From Nostoc edaphicum CCNP1411 (GTDB taxonomy: Bacteria > Cyanobacteriota > Cyanobacteriia > Cyanobacteriales > Nostocaceae): a DNA stretch of 64,000 nucleotides. Every line of letters begins with the position of its first letter. The stretch's first letter is position 1. Below are positions 1 to 7,604 of this stretch, one piece after another. The notes under the pieces are model-generated. The model was not told the origin of the DNA. It searched no databases and saw only the letters and a list, made by a program, of their open reading frames with translations. The position numbers and the translations under genes were made by a program. The stretch covers positions 1,054,001 to 1,118,000 of the forward strand of contig NZ_CP054698.1 of assembly GCF_014023275.1 (NCBI RefSeq), given 5' to 3'.

Positions 1-81
1 AGTGAAAAATCAATTATCCCTGATTGTGGGCTGAAGTAAAATATTCAAAACCGAAATCAGGTAGTACAAGGTTTACGTATA

Positions 82-816
82 ATGGCTGACTTTGCACAAA
101 CGGAAATAGAACGGCGATTAACTTTATATCAGGTATTCCTCAAGTTGTATGAACACCACAGCAGCCTTCTAGATGAAATTCTTCAGCTAGAAAACCTATC
201 TCAACCGTCCTTGACGAGAGCAAAGGCATGTTACGTACATGGTGTAGTGGATACTGCTGCTGTTTATTTGATGACGAACTTGTGCGACAATCAGACTCAA
301 AGTTTACGACAGCCACAGCGAATCTGGACGATAGGTCGGAATCGCACCAGCGGTATTTACATTGCTGATAGTTATATGTCTCGTCGCCACGCTGCTATTC
401 AACATATTGACGAGCAAGGCTTTTACTTAATAGATTTCAACAGTACCAATGGTTCCTTTGTGAATGGCAATCGCGCTGTTGGGCCGATCAAACTCAAAGA
501 TGGCGATCGCATTCGTCTAGGCAATATGACTTTTGATTTTTTTGTGAATTATACCTGCCGCGTTTTGCCAACTGTCGCAATGGATTTATTGATGCAACTT
601 GTGCATCGAAAGAACAACCATACATTAGAAATGCTTACTTATTCCCAGAATAGACAAAGACCTCTAAATGAAAAACCAGATTCTAATTTAGAGACTTTCA
701 GAAATTCCGCACTATTTGAGAAGCATGGAAATTGGTATGAGAACTTCAGCTCAGAGCAGAAATCAGAAATTTTAGACCGCTTTTTCAGCAGACAAATACC
801 GTCTAATCTCAGCTAA
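82..816 (+). CDS. FHA domain protein
   Basis: A 244-residue soluble protein. Residues about 80-155 form a forkhead-associated domain that binds phosphothreonine: the core motifs are visible in order as IGR (84-86), SRRH (100-103) and NSTNGS (120-125). The first 75 residues are helical and the C-terminal 85 residues are polar and unassigned. Members of this family read Ser/Thr kinase signals; the partner cannot be told from the sequence. The ATG at 82 has a weak AAGG about 11 bases upstream. It lies upstream of the NsiR1/hetF region on the same strand, but 1.9 kb of repeats separates it from hetF, so an operon with hetF is unlikely. Confidence 0.85.
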   Translation: MADFAQTEIERRLTLYQVFLKLYEHHSSLLDEILQLENLSQPSLTRAKACYVHGVVDTAAVYLMTNLCDNQTQSLRQPQRIWTIGRNRTSGIYIADSYMSRRHAAIQHIDEQGFYLIDFNSTNGSFVNGNRAVGPIKLKDGDRIRLGNMTFDFFVNYTCRVLPTVAMDLLMQLVHRKNNHTLEMLTYSQNRQRPLNEKPDSNLETFRNSALFEKHGNWYENFSSEQKSEILDRFFSRQIPSNLS

Positions 817-1045
817 AAATTTGGTAGCTCATGTCTGACCTTTTACCACTAAACTTGGGTATTTGGAGGAAATATTTGCTTGAATTTTCCCCCTCCCCTT
901 GGTGTAACCCCATTCATTCACCAGCAGAATCATGTATTTGGGTATTTATGGGGTTCTCTCCACTGCTCCCTTTCCTCTTCTTTGACAGGAGGATTGCTAG
1001 CAGACAAACACTTAAAGGTCAAAATATAGAAAAAAAATAAAGAAT

Positions 1046-1195
1046 GTGATTAAATATCATAGCAATCATTTTGGAGTGGCATCTCTATCTCACAATAATA
1101 AAAAGAAAGCGATTCAGGGATTGAGTAAGACAGTTATGCTCTATCCTGACGACAGGAGGATACTCAAGGTCTACCAGCAGTATCGACAAGAATAG
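1046..1195 (+). CDS. possible small ORF, 39-49 residues, unrecognised
   Basis: An open frame between the FHA gene and the NsiR1 array ends at TAG 1193-1195. It could begin at GTG 1046 or GTG 1076. The C-terminal half is charged and protein-like (VMLYPDDRRILKVYQQYRQE), unlike the low-complexity frames of the neighbouring repeats. No good ribosome-binding site fits either start: a GGAG sits too close to GTG 1076. I do not recognise the family. It may be a genuine small protein or the tail of a decayed gene. Confidence 0.25.
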   Translation: MIKYHSNHFGVASLSHNNKKKAIQGLSKTVMLYPDDRRILKVYQQYRQE

Positions 1196-1239
1196 CGGTG
1201 CGCTCCAAACATGGGTAGAAAATGCTGGCGTTATTGCCA

Positions 1240-1300
1240 AAAAAACCCCCAGTCAGCGTTAGCCAACCAGGGGAGTTAGTTATCAGGGTGCATCTACCAA
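1240..1300 (+). ncRNA. nsiR1: NsiR1-like copy 1
   Basis: Full-length core from the A-run through CCCCC (1246-1250) to CATCTACCAA (1291-1300). The upstream motif is degenerate: CTCCAAAC near 1203 stands where TCCGGATAAA occurs in other units, so this copy may be weakly transcribed. Confidence 0.7.
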
Positions 1301-1328
1301 TTAAATGTTCTCAGGTTAAACACCATAC

Positions 1329-1334
1329 TCCGGA
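1329..1334 (+). promoter_or_regulatory. DIF+ (-35-like) motif TCCGGA for NsiR1 copy 2
   Basis: A perfect TCCGGA followed by TAAATT. It lies about 35 bases before the A-run that opens copy 2, and a TAAAAT at 1363-1368 fits a -10 box. TCCGGA at -35 is the known signature of heterocyst-specific DIF+ promoters in Anabaena. Confidence 0.75.
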
Positions 1335-1368
1335 TAAATTTGTAGAAAGGTCAGTTATTTTTTAAAAT

Positions 1369-1428
1369 AAAAAACCCCAGTTGGTGTTAGCCTACTAGGG
1401 GAGTGATTTATCAGGGTGCATCTACCAA
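1369..1428 (+). ncRNA. nsiR1: NsiR1-like copy 2
   Basis: Full-length core (CCCCAG at 1375, CATCTACCAAT ending at 1429). It differs from copy 1 in having TTGGTGTTAGCC in place of the GCGTTAGCC arm. This is the only clearly intact core directly preceded by a perfect TCCGGA motif, so it is the best candidate for strong heterocyst transcription. Confidence 0.75.
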
Positions 1429-1502
1429 TAATCTTTACTAGGGGCAGGCAGCATCTTTCGGGGAGAATGGTAAAAATCAAGGGTGATGGTAACGTCTACG
1501 CC

Positions 1503-1550
1503 GAAAAAACCCAGTGAGCGTTAGCCATCTAAGGGAGCGAGTTATCAGGT
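1503..1550 (+). ncRNA. nsiR1: NsiR1-like copy 3, 3' truncated
   Basis: The core starts normally (CCCAGTGAGCGTTAGCC) but after TTATCAGG it jumps to TTGAGTTATTTTTTAAAATA, losing the CATCTACC end. The upstream motif TTTCGGGGA is degenerate. Copies 3 and 4 are therefore only 67 bp apart. Confidence 0.5.
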
Positions 1551-1569
1551 TGAGTTATTTTTTAAAATA

Positions 1570-1629
1570 AAAAAACCCCAGTTGGTGTTAACCTACTAGG
1601 GGAGTGAGTTATCAGGGTGCATCTACCAA
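1570..1629 (+). ncRNA. nsiR1: NsiR1-like copy 4
   Basis: Full-length core, almost identical to copies 2 and 6. Because of the deletion in the preceding unit it has no TCCGGA motif 35 bases upstream, only the TAAAAT-like box. Confidence 0.65.
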
Positions 1630-1703
1630 TAATATTTACTAGAGGCAGGCAGCATCTTCCGGGGAAAATGGTAAAAATCAAGGGTGATGGCGACGCCTAC
1701 GCC

Positions 1704-1751
1704 AAAAAAACCCCAGTGAGCGTTAGCCAGCCAGGGGAGCGAGTTATCAGG
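1704..1751 (+). ncRNA. nsiR1: NsiR1-like copy 5, 3' truncated
   Basis: Same truncated form as copy 3, which shows that copies 2-3 and 4-5 were duplicated as a block of about 201 bp. The preceding motif is TTCCGGGGAAAA (around 1657), close to but not matching TCCGGA. Confidence 0.5.
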
Positions 1752-1770
1752 TTGAGTTATTTTTTAAAAT

Positions 1771-1831
1771 AAAAAAACCCCAGTTGGTGTTAGCCTACTA
1801 GGGGAGTGATTTATCAGGGTGCATCTACCAA
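1771..1831 (+). ncRNA. nsiR1: NsiR1-like copy 6
   Basis: Full-length core. As with copy 4, no TCCGGA motif remains upstream because it follows a truncated unit. Confidence 0.65.
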
Positions 1832-1910
1832 TAATATTTACTAGGGGCAGCCAGTATCTTCCGGGGAAAATGGTAAAAATCAGGGTTGATAGCGACGCCT
1901 ACACAACTAG

Positions 1911-1970
1911 AAAAAACCCCCAGTGAGCGTTAGCCAACCAGGGGAGTTAGTTATCAGGGTGCATCTACCA
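1911..1970 (+). ncRNA. nsiR1: NsiR1-like copy 7
   Basis: Full-length core closely matching copy 1 (GCGTTAGCCAACCAGGGGAG). Preceded by TTCCGGGGAAAA near 1859, a degenerate form of the DIF+ motif. Confidence 0.68.
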
Positions 1971-1999
1971 ATAATCTTTTCTAACGTAAATGGGTCGCT

Positions 2000-2010
2000 A
2001 CCGGATAAAT
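2000..2010 (+). promoter_or_regulatory. DIF-like motif ACCGGATAAAT
   Basis: One mismatch from TCCGGATAAAT, placed correctly upstream of the degenerate copy 8. Confidence 0.45.
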
Positions 2011-2046
2011 TAGCAAAGGTTGAAGTGATTACTGTTTGTTTATCAG

Positions 2047-2090
2047 AGAAAAACCTCAGAGGGGTTAGTTATCAGGACAGACCTACTAAG
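2047..2090 (+). ncRNA. nsiR1: degenerate NsiR1-like copy 8
   Basis: Only AAAAACCTCAGAGGGGTTAG, TTATCAGG and ACCTACTAA survive; the loop arm with GTTAGCC is missing. Probably a relic. Confidence 0.35.
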
Positions 2091-2120
2091 TTAAAGATGG
2101 ATTAGCTTACTTTCTTCATT

Positions 2121-2210
2121 AGGACTTACGCAAAACTACACGCGGTAGGGGCAATTAATGAATTGCCCTACGATAGAATCAGGGTTTCGGCTATTGTTTG
2201 CGTAAGTCCT
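2121..2210. mobile_element. 90-bp MITE inserted in the NsiR1 array
   Basis: Bounded by perfect 14-bp inverted ends, AGGACTTACGCAAA on the left and TTTGCGTAAGTCCT on the right, and flanked by ATT on both sides, a possible short target duplication. The centre carries a palindrome (GGGGCAATT/AATTGCCC) that recurs at 33685 and 58190. It contains no coding sequence, so it must have been moved by a transposase encoded elsewhere. Confidence 0.8.
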
Positions 2211-2216
2211 ATTCAT

Positions 2217-2278
2217 AAAAAAACCCCCAGTGGGCGTTAGCCGACCAGGGGAGCTAGTTATCAGGGTGCATCTACCAA
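2217..2278 (+). ncRNA. nsiR1: NsiR1-like copy 9
   Basis: Full-length core (CCCCCAGTGGGCGTTAGCC to CATCTACCAATT). The 90-bp MITE ends only a few bases before its A-run, so its original upstream promoter region has been displaced. Confidence 0.65.
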
Positions 2279-2306
2279 TTAAATGTTCTAGGTTTAACTA
2301 CCATGC

Positions 2307-2312
2307 TCCGGA
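2307..2312 (+). promoter_or_regulatory. DIF+ motif TCCGGA upstream of copy 10
   Basis: Perfect TCCGGATAAATTT. It precedes a badly degenerated core (copy 10), so promoter and RNA quality do not track each other along the array. Confidence 0.65.
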
Positions 2313-2348
2313 TAAATTTTTGAAAAAATTGATTGTTGTTGTGTGTCA

Positions 2349-2413
2349 AAAAAAACAAGAGTGGATATTAACTGCATTAGGGGAGTTAAAGATCAAGGGA
2401 CATCCATCTACTA
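2349..2413 (+). ncRNA. nsiR1: degenerate NsiR1-like copy 10
   Basis: Retains the A-run, AGGGGAGTTAAAGATCAAGG and CATCCATCTACTAA, but the CCCCAG arm and GTTAGCC loop are lost. Preceded by a perfect DIF+ motif. Confidence 0.35.
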
Positions 2414-2489
2414 ATCAAGTATTCTAGGATTAAGCACTATTTTCTGGTAGAGAATATCTGCGTCAGAAGTTGCTGTTGTTTGCCAAAAT

Positions 2490-2550
2490 AAAAAAACCCC
2501 CAGTGGGTGTTAGCCAACTAGGGGAGTTGAAGATCAAGGTGCATCTACCA
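2490..2550 (+). ncRNA. nsiR1: NsiR1-like copy 11
   Basis: Full-length core with GGGTGTTAGCCAACTAGGGG and an altered linker (TTGAAGATCAAGG). The upstream motif TTCTGGTAGAG is degenerate. Confidence 0.62.
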
Positions 2551-2579
2551 ATTAAGTGTTCTAGATCCAAGTAATCCGA

Positions 2580-2585
2580 TCCGGA
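2580..2585 (+). promoter_or_regulatory. DIF+ motif TCCGGA driving the hetF leader
   Basis: Perfect TCCGGATAAAG, the last motif of the array. A start about 35 bases downstream (near 2615) would give hetF a leader of about 115 nt containing a relic NsiR1 core (CAGGGG, GATGCATCTAA, 2634-2655) and a hairpin TTGAAAC/GTTTCAA at 2681-2700. This suggests a heterocyst-associated promoter for hetF itself. Confidence 0.6.
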
Positions 2586-2730
2586 TAAAGTTGTAAAGGC
2601 AGAAAAACCAAAACAGCACCGAATCAGAAACATTCAGGGGTGGGATGCATCTAAGTTATTAGAGGGAGCGGAAAATCGACTTGAAACTTTCGCGTTTCAA
2701 ACCAGATTTAGGAGGCGGACAGGAGAAGTT

Positions 2731-5277
2731 GTGACCCAGGAATTCCATATTTCCGTAACCCCAGTAGGGCAAAATGACTACTTGGTGCGGACGGAACAAG
2801 TCGCGCCTGGGGTACCATTGGCAGAGGAATTGGTGACTTGGCCTATAGCTGATTGGTTGATGGCTGCTGGGCATTTGATGAATGACCCGTTGAAGTCGGT
2901 GTTGCAAGGAGATCCATTCGCTTCTGGTGGGCATGAAAGCGATATCGCCAGAAACTCTGTGAATTTGGTGGCGTTGGGTCAACAATTTTATAACGCCCTA
3001 TTTCAAGGCACTCTCAGAGATAGTTGGATTACTGCCCAAGGTATTGCCCAAAACCATCAACAAGTGCTACGTTTGCGCTTGGGGCTAAAAGACACTAGGT
3101 TAGCTCGTCTGCCTTGGGAAGTAATGCACGCAGGCGATCGCCCTCTGGCTACTGGGCCTTATGTAGCTTTTTCTCGCTTCCAAAGTGGAATTTTAGGGGC
3201 TTCTCCTTTGCGATCCCTGCGGGGGGCTACGCCTACGCGAAATATGCCCACACTGCGTGAACAAGGTAGTGTCAAAGTATTGATGGTAATTGCTTCCCCT
3301 TCAGATCAAGTCCGCCTTGATTTACAGAAACAGGAAGCTATCAAACTGCAAGCAGAACTTCAGCGTCAAACATCACGACTGGCTGAAGGTAGCAATCGGT
3401 TTCCAGAAATTGAACTGACTGTATTAGACCAGCCAGGACGGGAAGAACTGACGCAAGCTCTAGAACAAGGTAGATATCACGTTCTCCACTACTCTGGTCA
3501 TAGTAACTTAGGTGTCAATGGCGGAGAAATTTATCTTGCTAGCCGCAGAACTGGCTTAACAGAAATCTTAACTGGGGACGATCTAGCAGGTTTGCTCGTC
3601 AACAATAATATCCAAATGGCAGTGTTTAATTCCTGCTTGGGCGCGTACACTGCTGCGTCCGATCCCTCTGGAGATACTGGCGAACGTAACCTGGCAGAAA
3701 GTCTGGTGAAGCGTGGAATTAGAAGCGTTTTGGCTATGTCAGAACGCATTCCTGATGAAGTGGCGTTGACCCTCACACAATTGTTTTACCGCAACTTGAG
3801 TCAGGGATATCCTGTCGATTTGTGCGTCAGTCGGATGCGCCAAGGATTAATTTCTGCATATAGTTCTCACCAGATGTACTGGGCATTACCGATTTTGTAT
3901 CTCCAGCCAGAATTTGACGGTTTTCTGAGTGAGGAAAGTGAGGTATCCGAAAGTGCGGAGTCGCTGAATCAGTATGGTTCGCCTTTAGGTATAACTTCCA
4001 CGATGTACTCTCCTCTGGGAGATGATTCCGAGATGCCTTTAGGAATGGAAGAAATGATTCCTGCTGGTTTGGCGCGTGACTCTTCTGGGTTAGACTGGCT
4101 AGGTGAAGATACTTGGGGCGATTTGGTTGATGAAATTGAGTATGATGACCCAAGCTATGAAGAAGATTCTGCGATAGTTTCGGATTTGTTTCGGCAGTTG
4201 GATAACCAAAAAGCTTCAACTGAACCTGATCAACAAATTCGTGAAGATAGTTTTCACCAAAGCCAGATTTCAGAGGAAATGACTTCCCCAGAAGAGGAAG
4301 CCGATTTGTGGGGAGAAGTTCCACCACCGCCACCTCAAGTTGTAGGGAACTTTGAAGGAAATCGAGAAAAATCTGAGTTTTTGCGTAGGTATAGCCCGTC
4401 GCAGGCATCGCAACCAGCACCACTAGGATCTCGTAACCGTCGCCGCAAGCTGTGGCCGATTGTGGGTGTTGTCGGAATCAGTGCGTTAGCAGCTGCGATC
4501 GCTTTAAATTGGTGGTGGCAAAATCGGCCCCAAGCAAATTTGCGTAATATACCAGCAATTCCCACCCAGTCTTTACCTATTCAAAAGCAGCAAAATATCG
4601 ATTTAGAAACAGCAACTACTGGAATTGTCACCGCCAGCGCTACGGAAAAAATGAGCCAGGGTGACTTGCAAGGTGGGTTATTGGCTGTAGAAGAACTACT
4701 CAATCGTGGCGCATTGGCTGCGGCTGACACTGCCCTGAAAGTAATTCCCCCTAAACAAGCTGACGATCCATCTGTGAACTTTTTCAAGGGACGATTAGCG
4801 TGGCAGTCTATCCAAACTGGAGACAATAACTATAGCGTTGATGATGCCCGCCGTTACTGGGAAACTGCTGCAAAAGCTAAACCCGAATCGCTGTTGTATA
4901 ATAACGCTTTGGGATTTGCCTACTACACAGAAGGTAATCTGAATCGAGCTAATGATTCTTGGTTCAAAGCTTTGAATTTAGCTCTTAAAGAGCAAAACTC
5001 AGACTCTAGTGCCGAAACATCTACAAATACAGCAGTTCCTCAAGATGCTTTAACTTCATACGCTGGTTTAGCTCTTGGACTGTATAAATCTGCACTTAGT
5101 CAATCTAGTGGGAAGCAGACACAGTATCTCAATGAAGCGATCAAGTTGCGGCAAATGGTTCTCAAATCTGATCCAGTAAATTTCCAGGTAGATAAATTAG
5201 CTAAAAATTGGCTGTGGACGGAGAAGGCGATCGCAGATTGGCGATCGCTCCTTCAGGAAAAGAGCGAGGAACAGTAA
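2731..5277 (+). CDS. hetF: HetF, CHAT-domain heterocyst differentiation protein
   Basis: An 848-residue protein starting at GTG 2731 with AGGAGA 5-10 bases upstream. Residues about 100-400 form a CHAT (caspase-like, clan CD) domain. The expected catalytic pair is visible as His in HYSGHS (His257) and Cys in FNSCLG (Cys302). An acidic, low-complexity linker (400-570) with a PPPPP run follows, then one membrane segment at about 574-596 and a TPR-like C-terminal region. This architecture plus the NsiR1 array upstream identifies HetF, which is needed for heterocyst formation and acts with PatA to limit HetR levels. Residues about 158-171 (PLRSLRGATPTRN) look like translation of a dispersed repeat inserted in frame. 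A likely target of NsiR1 and of DIF+ control. Confidence 0.92.
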   Translation: MTQEFHISVTPVGQNDYLVRTEQVAPGVPLAEELVTWPIADWLMAAGHLMNDPLKSVLQGDPFASGGHESDIARNSVNLVALGQQFYNALFQGTLRDSWITAQGIAQNHQQVLRLRLGLKDTRLARLPWEVMHAGDRPLATGPYVAFSRFQSGILGASPLRSLRGATPTRNMPTLREQGSVKVLMVIASPSDQVRLDLQKQEAIKLQAELQRQTSRLAEGSNRFPEIELTVLDQPGREELTQALEQGRYHVLHYSGHSNLGVNGGEIYLASRRTGLTEILTGDDLAGLLVNNNIQMAVFNSCLGAYTAASDPSGDTGERNLAESLVKRGIRSVLAMSERIPDEVALTLTQLFYRNLSQGYPVDLCVSRMRQGLISAYSSHQMYWALPILYLQPEFDGFLSEESEVSESAESLNQYGSPLGITSTMYSPLGDDSEMPLGMEEMIPAGLARDSSGLDWLGEDTWGDLVDEIEYDDPSYEEDSAIVSDLFRQLDNQKASTEPDQQIREDSFHQSQISEEMTSPEEEADLWGEVPPPPPQVVGNFEGNREKSEFLRRYSPSQASQPAPLGSRNRRRKLWPIVGVVGISALAAAIALNWWWQNRPQANLRNIPAIPTQSLPIQKQQNIDLETATTGIVTASATEKMSQGDLQGGLLAVEELLNRGALAAADTALKVIPPKQADDPSVNFFKGRLAWQSIQTGDNNYSVDDARRYWETAAKAKPESLLYNNALGFAYYTEGNLNRANDSWFKALNLALKEQNSDSSAETSTNTAVPQDALTSYAGLALGLYKSALSQSSGKQTQYLNEAIKLRQMVLKSDPVNFQVDKLAKNWLWTEKAIADWRSLLQEKSEEQ

Positions 5278-5545
5278 GATGTTGTGGTGGTGCGATCGCT
5301 TGCCACTGGTGTCAACTTAAGCCAAAAATAGCGTACTGATTGGGTGTTGTTCACCCGCCAGCCAGGGATTGTAAATCCCTGACTAATTGCTCAAGTCTAC
5401 TGAAGTAGACTGAAAATTTTTGCGCTATGAAGTCCTCTGAAGAGGACTTTAGCTACTGGACTTTGGACTAAAAGGCTAGAGAAAAGCAGTCAGTGTTACT
5501 GCTGACTGCCGTAAAGTCAATGAAAGTAATCGATAAATCATTGAC

Positions 5546-6864
5546 GTGATGATCCTGACACAACTAGAAAAATTCCGCCAAGCTATCTACGATAGTTTGG
5601 GGAAGGCCAAAGATGCAGTATTTGAATTGATGGATGCAGTATTAACAAGTCCGAGTATCCCATCATTTGTAAGCTTGTCACAAAGCCCAGTATTTCGACG
5701 GCAATGGTCGAGCATTTATGCAGCACTGCATGATAGTCGCCCACCGAAGAGGAAGTTGATGAAACTGCTGGTACAGGAGGTAGCGACGGATGAACAGCCA
5801 TTTCTAGCAGGGGATCATAGTTTTTGGGCAAGACCAGAAGCGAAGACACTAAAAGAAAGAACTTTTCATGGGGACTCCAGGGGAAGTATAGGCATCGGAC
5901 AAAGTTACAGCACGCTAGCGTGGATACCAGAGGCGGATGGGAGTTGGGCATTGCCGTTGAAACATGAACGGCTCACCAGCTTTGAAACGCCAAACAGTAA
6001 AGCAGCATTCCAACTTAAACAAATCACTCGTGAGTTAGGGAAAAAGGGCCGCTTGCCGCTTATGACCGAGGTTATGGCAACGCCAAGTTTGTCCAAGCTA
6101 CGGAGAAAATTGACGCAGACCTGTTGTTACGTTTAGCATCTAACCGATGTGTATGGGGTACACCCAGTACTTACAAAGGACGAGGCGCACCTTGTAAACA
6201 TGGTCATAAGTTTAAGCTCAATGACCCGGAAACTTAGCCTGTGGCAACTGAAACTCTAGAAGTTGAAGACCCGAAAATTGGTCGAGTTAAAGTAATGCGT
6301 TGGAGTGGGTTTCATTTTCTTCAATCCCCAAACCGGGCAATGGAAATTATTCGCGTCGAGGTCATCAAACCAGTAGGACGTAATCGTAAGTTCCAACCCT
6401 TATGGCTAGCTTGGTTGGGTCAGACAATGCCTGCATTAGAGGATCTCTGGCACAAATACTTACGCCGTTTTGCCCTTGAGCATTGGTATCTATTTGCGAA
6501 GCAGAGGTTGTATTGGACACACCCTCAACTTAGTTCTACTCAGGCAGCAGAGCGATGGAGTGACCTGATGCCCCTGTTAACTTGGCAACTCTGGCTAGCT
6601 AGAGTTGCCTGTATCGACTCCCCATTGCCTTGGCAATCGAATCAGGATACACTGTCTCCAGGACGTGTGGCACAAGCCTTTCCACTAATTTTAGCCGCAA
6701 TTGGTACTCCTGCTCAACCCCCTAAAACTCGCGGTAAATCACCTGGTCGCGCCCAAGGGCATCAGCCACCTCTACGTCCCCGTTATCCCACTGTCAAAAA
6801 ACACGCATCTAAAAAACCTAAAACCGAAGAATCACTTAAAAATGCTAATCTAACTGCTGCTTAG
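5546..6864 (+). pseudogene. decayed DDE transposase (cyanobacterial family), frameshift plus stop
   Basis: The first frame (5546 to about 6058) carries an N-terminal segment with the first catalytic Asp context AGDHSFWARP. A frameshift near 6058-6064 moves the reading to DRGYGNAKFVQATEKIDA, the second Asp region, which runs on to an in-frame TAG at 6235-6237. The same frame then continues (6238-6864) as VATETLEVEDPK to a Lys-rich tail. Two lesions make it inactive. I recognise a DDE transposase found widely in cyanobacteria but cannot name the IS. Clear terminal repeats were not resolved. The 268 bp between hetF and this gene hold small hairpins (AGTCCTCT/AGAGGACT near 5430, CAGTCAG/CTGACTG near 5490), possibly the hetF terminator or repeats. 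Confidence 0.8.
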
Positions 6865-6958
6865 TTTCTGCTTTTTTTCAACGATTCAACTCAACTCAGC
6901 CTCTGAAAGATGTTGGGTAACTTTCTCTTAGCTTCTATTTATTGCCGCTAAATGCCAA

Positions 6959-7318
6959 TTAGTCCAAACTCAAGTCACATTCAACATCATATTTTTGTTT
7001 AGCAAGGCGATTTCTTAAATTTTCAAGCTTATAAAAATGTGGCTCTTGGCTATCTTTGCAAGTGACACAATTACAGGGAATTAACTTGTTGTACTTCAGT
7101 CGCTGGTACGAGTCATGAATTTTATCGAGTTCATGTGTAACTATGGTCATTAAATCTCTTTTGTGACGACCTGAGACTCGAATCTTAATCTCACGCTTAC
7201 CGTAATATTCAATCACCTCTGCCTTGGTTTCGTCTTTGCTCAGAACAAGACCGCTTTTCCAGATACATTGTTGTTCATTAATCGACTCATGCATGAGGAC
7301 AATTAACTGGGTGAATAT
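6959..7318 (-). pseudogene. C-terminal fragment of a Roco (COR-domain) GTPase
   Basis: About 119 codons remain, ending at 6959. The region matches the extreme C-terminus of cyanobacterial Roc-COR proteins: VSGRHKRDLMTIVTHELDKI followed by a Cys-rich CNCVTC and a KLENLRNRLAKQKY helix. An in-frame stop lies at about 7324 and no GTPase or leucine-rich-repeat portion is present, so this is a 5'-truncated remnant. Read from an ATG at 7294 it would give 111 residues, but such a protein would have no catalytic part. Family assignment is from memory of the C-terminal motif. Confidence 0.55.
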
Positions 7319-7604
7319 TTTGCACTAATCTCAACAACCGCCACAGGTTAGAAATCTATGGCTGATAGCAAAAGTCCTCTTAAGAGGACTAAATTTTTTC
7401 CAGACTTAGGTTTTAGTGCACTTGAGTGGCTTTGGCTATTGGTTCCTAGAACTTCGAGTTTCAGGCAAAGGTGGGTGTTAATTAAGAATGCTACAAGATA
7501 TCAAAGCAATTTACGATTCTGTGTAGTACTACACGAGTGCTAATAATTTTTACTGAATCTAAAAAGAATTTATCATTACCAATGGTTCAGATGGGCTTGT
7601 CAAC
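7295..7604. other. gene-free stretch between COR fragment and minisatellite
   Basis: No convincing gene. It holds the copy of a common hairpin repeat AGTCCTCTTAAGAGGACT at 7375-7392, also seen near 5430, and otherwise unremarkable AT-rich sequence. Confidence 0.4.

Larger units (their letters stand above)
1203..2656 (+). repeat. tandem array of about 12 NsiR1-type units upstream of hetF
   Basis: Units of about 132 bp repeat in direct orientation. Each has an upstream part resembling CTCCGGATAAATTTGTAGAAA, an A-rich run, then a core beginning CCCCAG, running through GCGTTAGCC and AGGGGAG, and ending TATCAGGGTGCATCTACCAA. Two shortened units (67 bp) lack the tail and promoter part. The core can fold as CCCC/GGGG plus a small GGT/ACC hairpin. 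Position (directly upstream of hetF), direct repetition, about 60-nt cores and TCCGGA promoter motifs all match NsiR1, the heterocyst-specific small RNA of Nostocales. Identification is by recognition, not by alignment. Confidence 0.88.

Noticed and set aside
831-1040. 69-codon frame after the FHA gene
   Set aside because: No ribosome-binding site, low-complexity Pro/Ser-rich content and no family features.
1923-2427. Two small frames starting GELVIRVHLPI inside the array
   Set aside because: They are translations of the NsiR1 core and exist only because the repeat lacks stops.
1240-2656. CRISPR-like direct repeats
   Set aside because: Units are about 132 bp with conserved rather than unique intervals, contain promoter motifs, and have no cas genes nearby; they fit NsiR1.
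3827-4423. 198-codon reverse frame inside hetF
   Set aside because: Antisense shadow of a strongly supported gene; no protein features.
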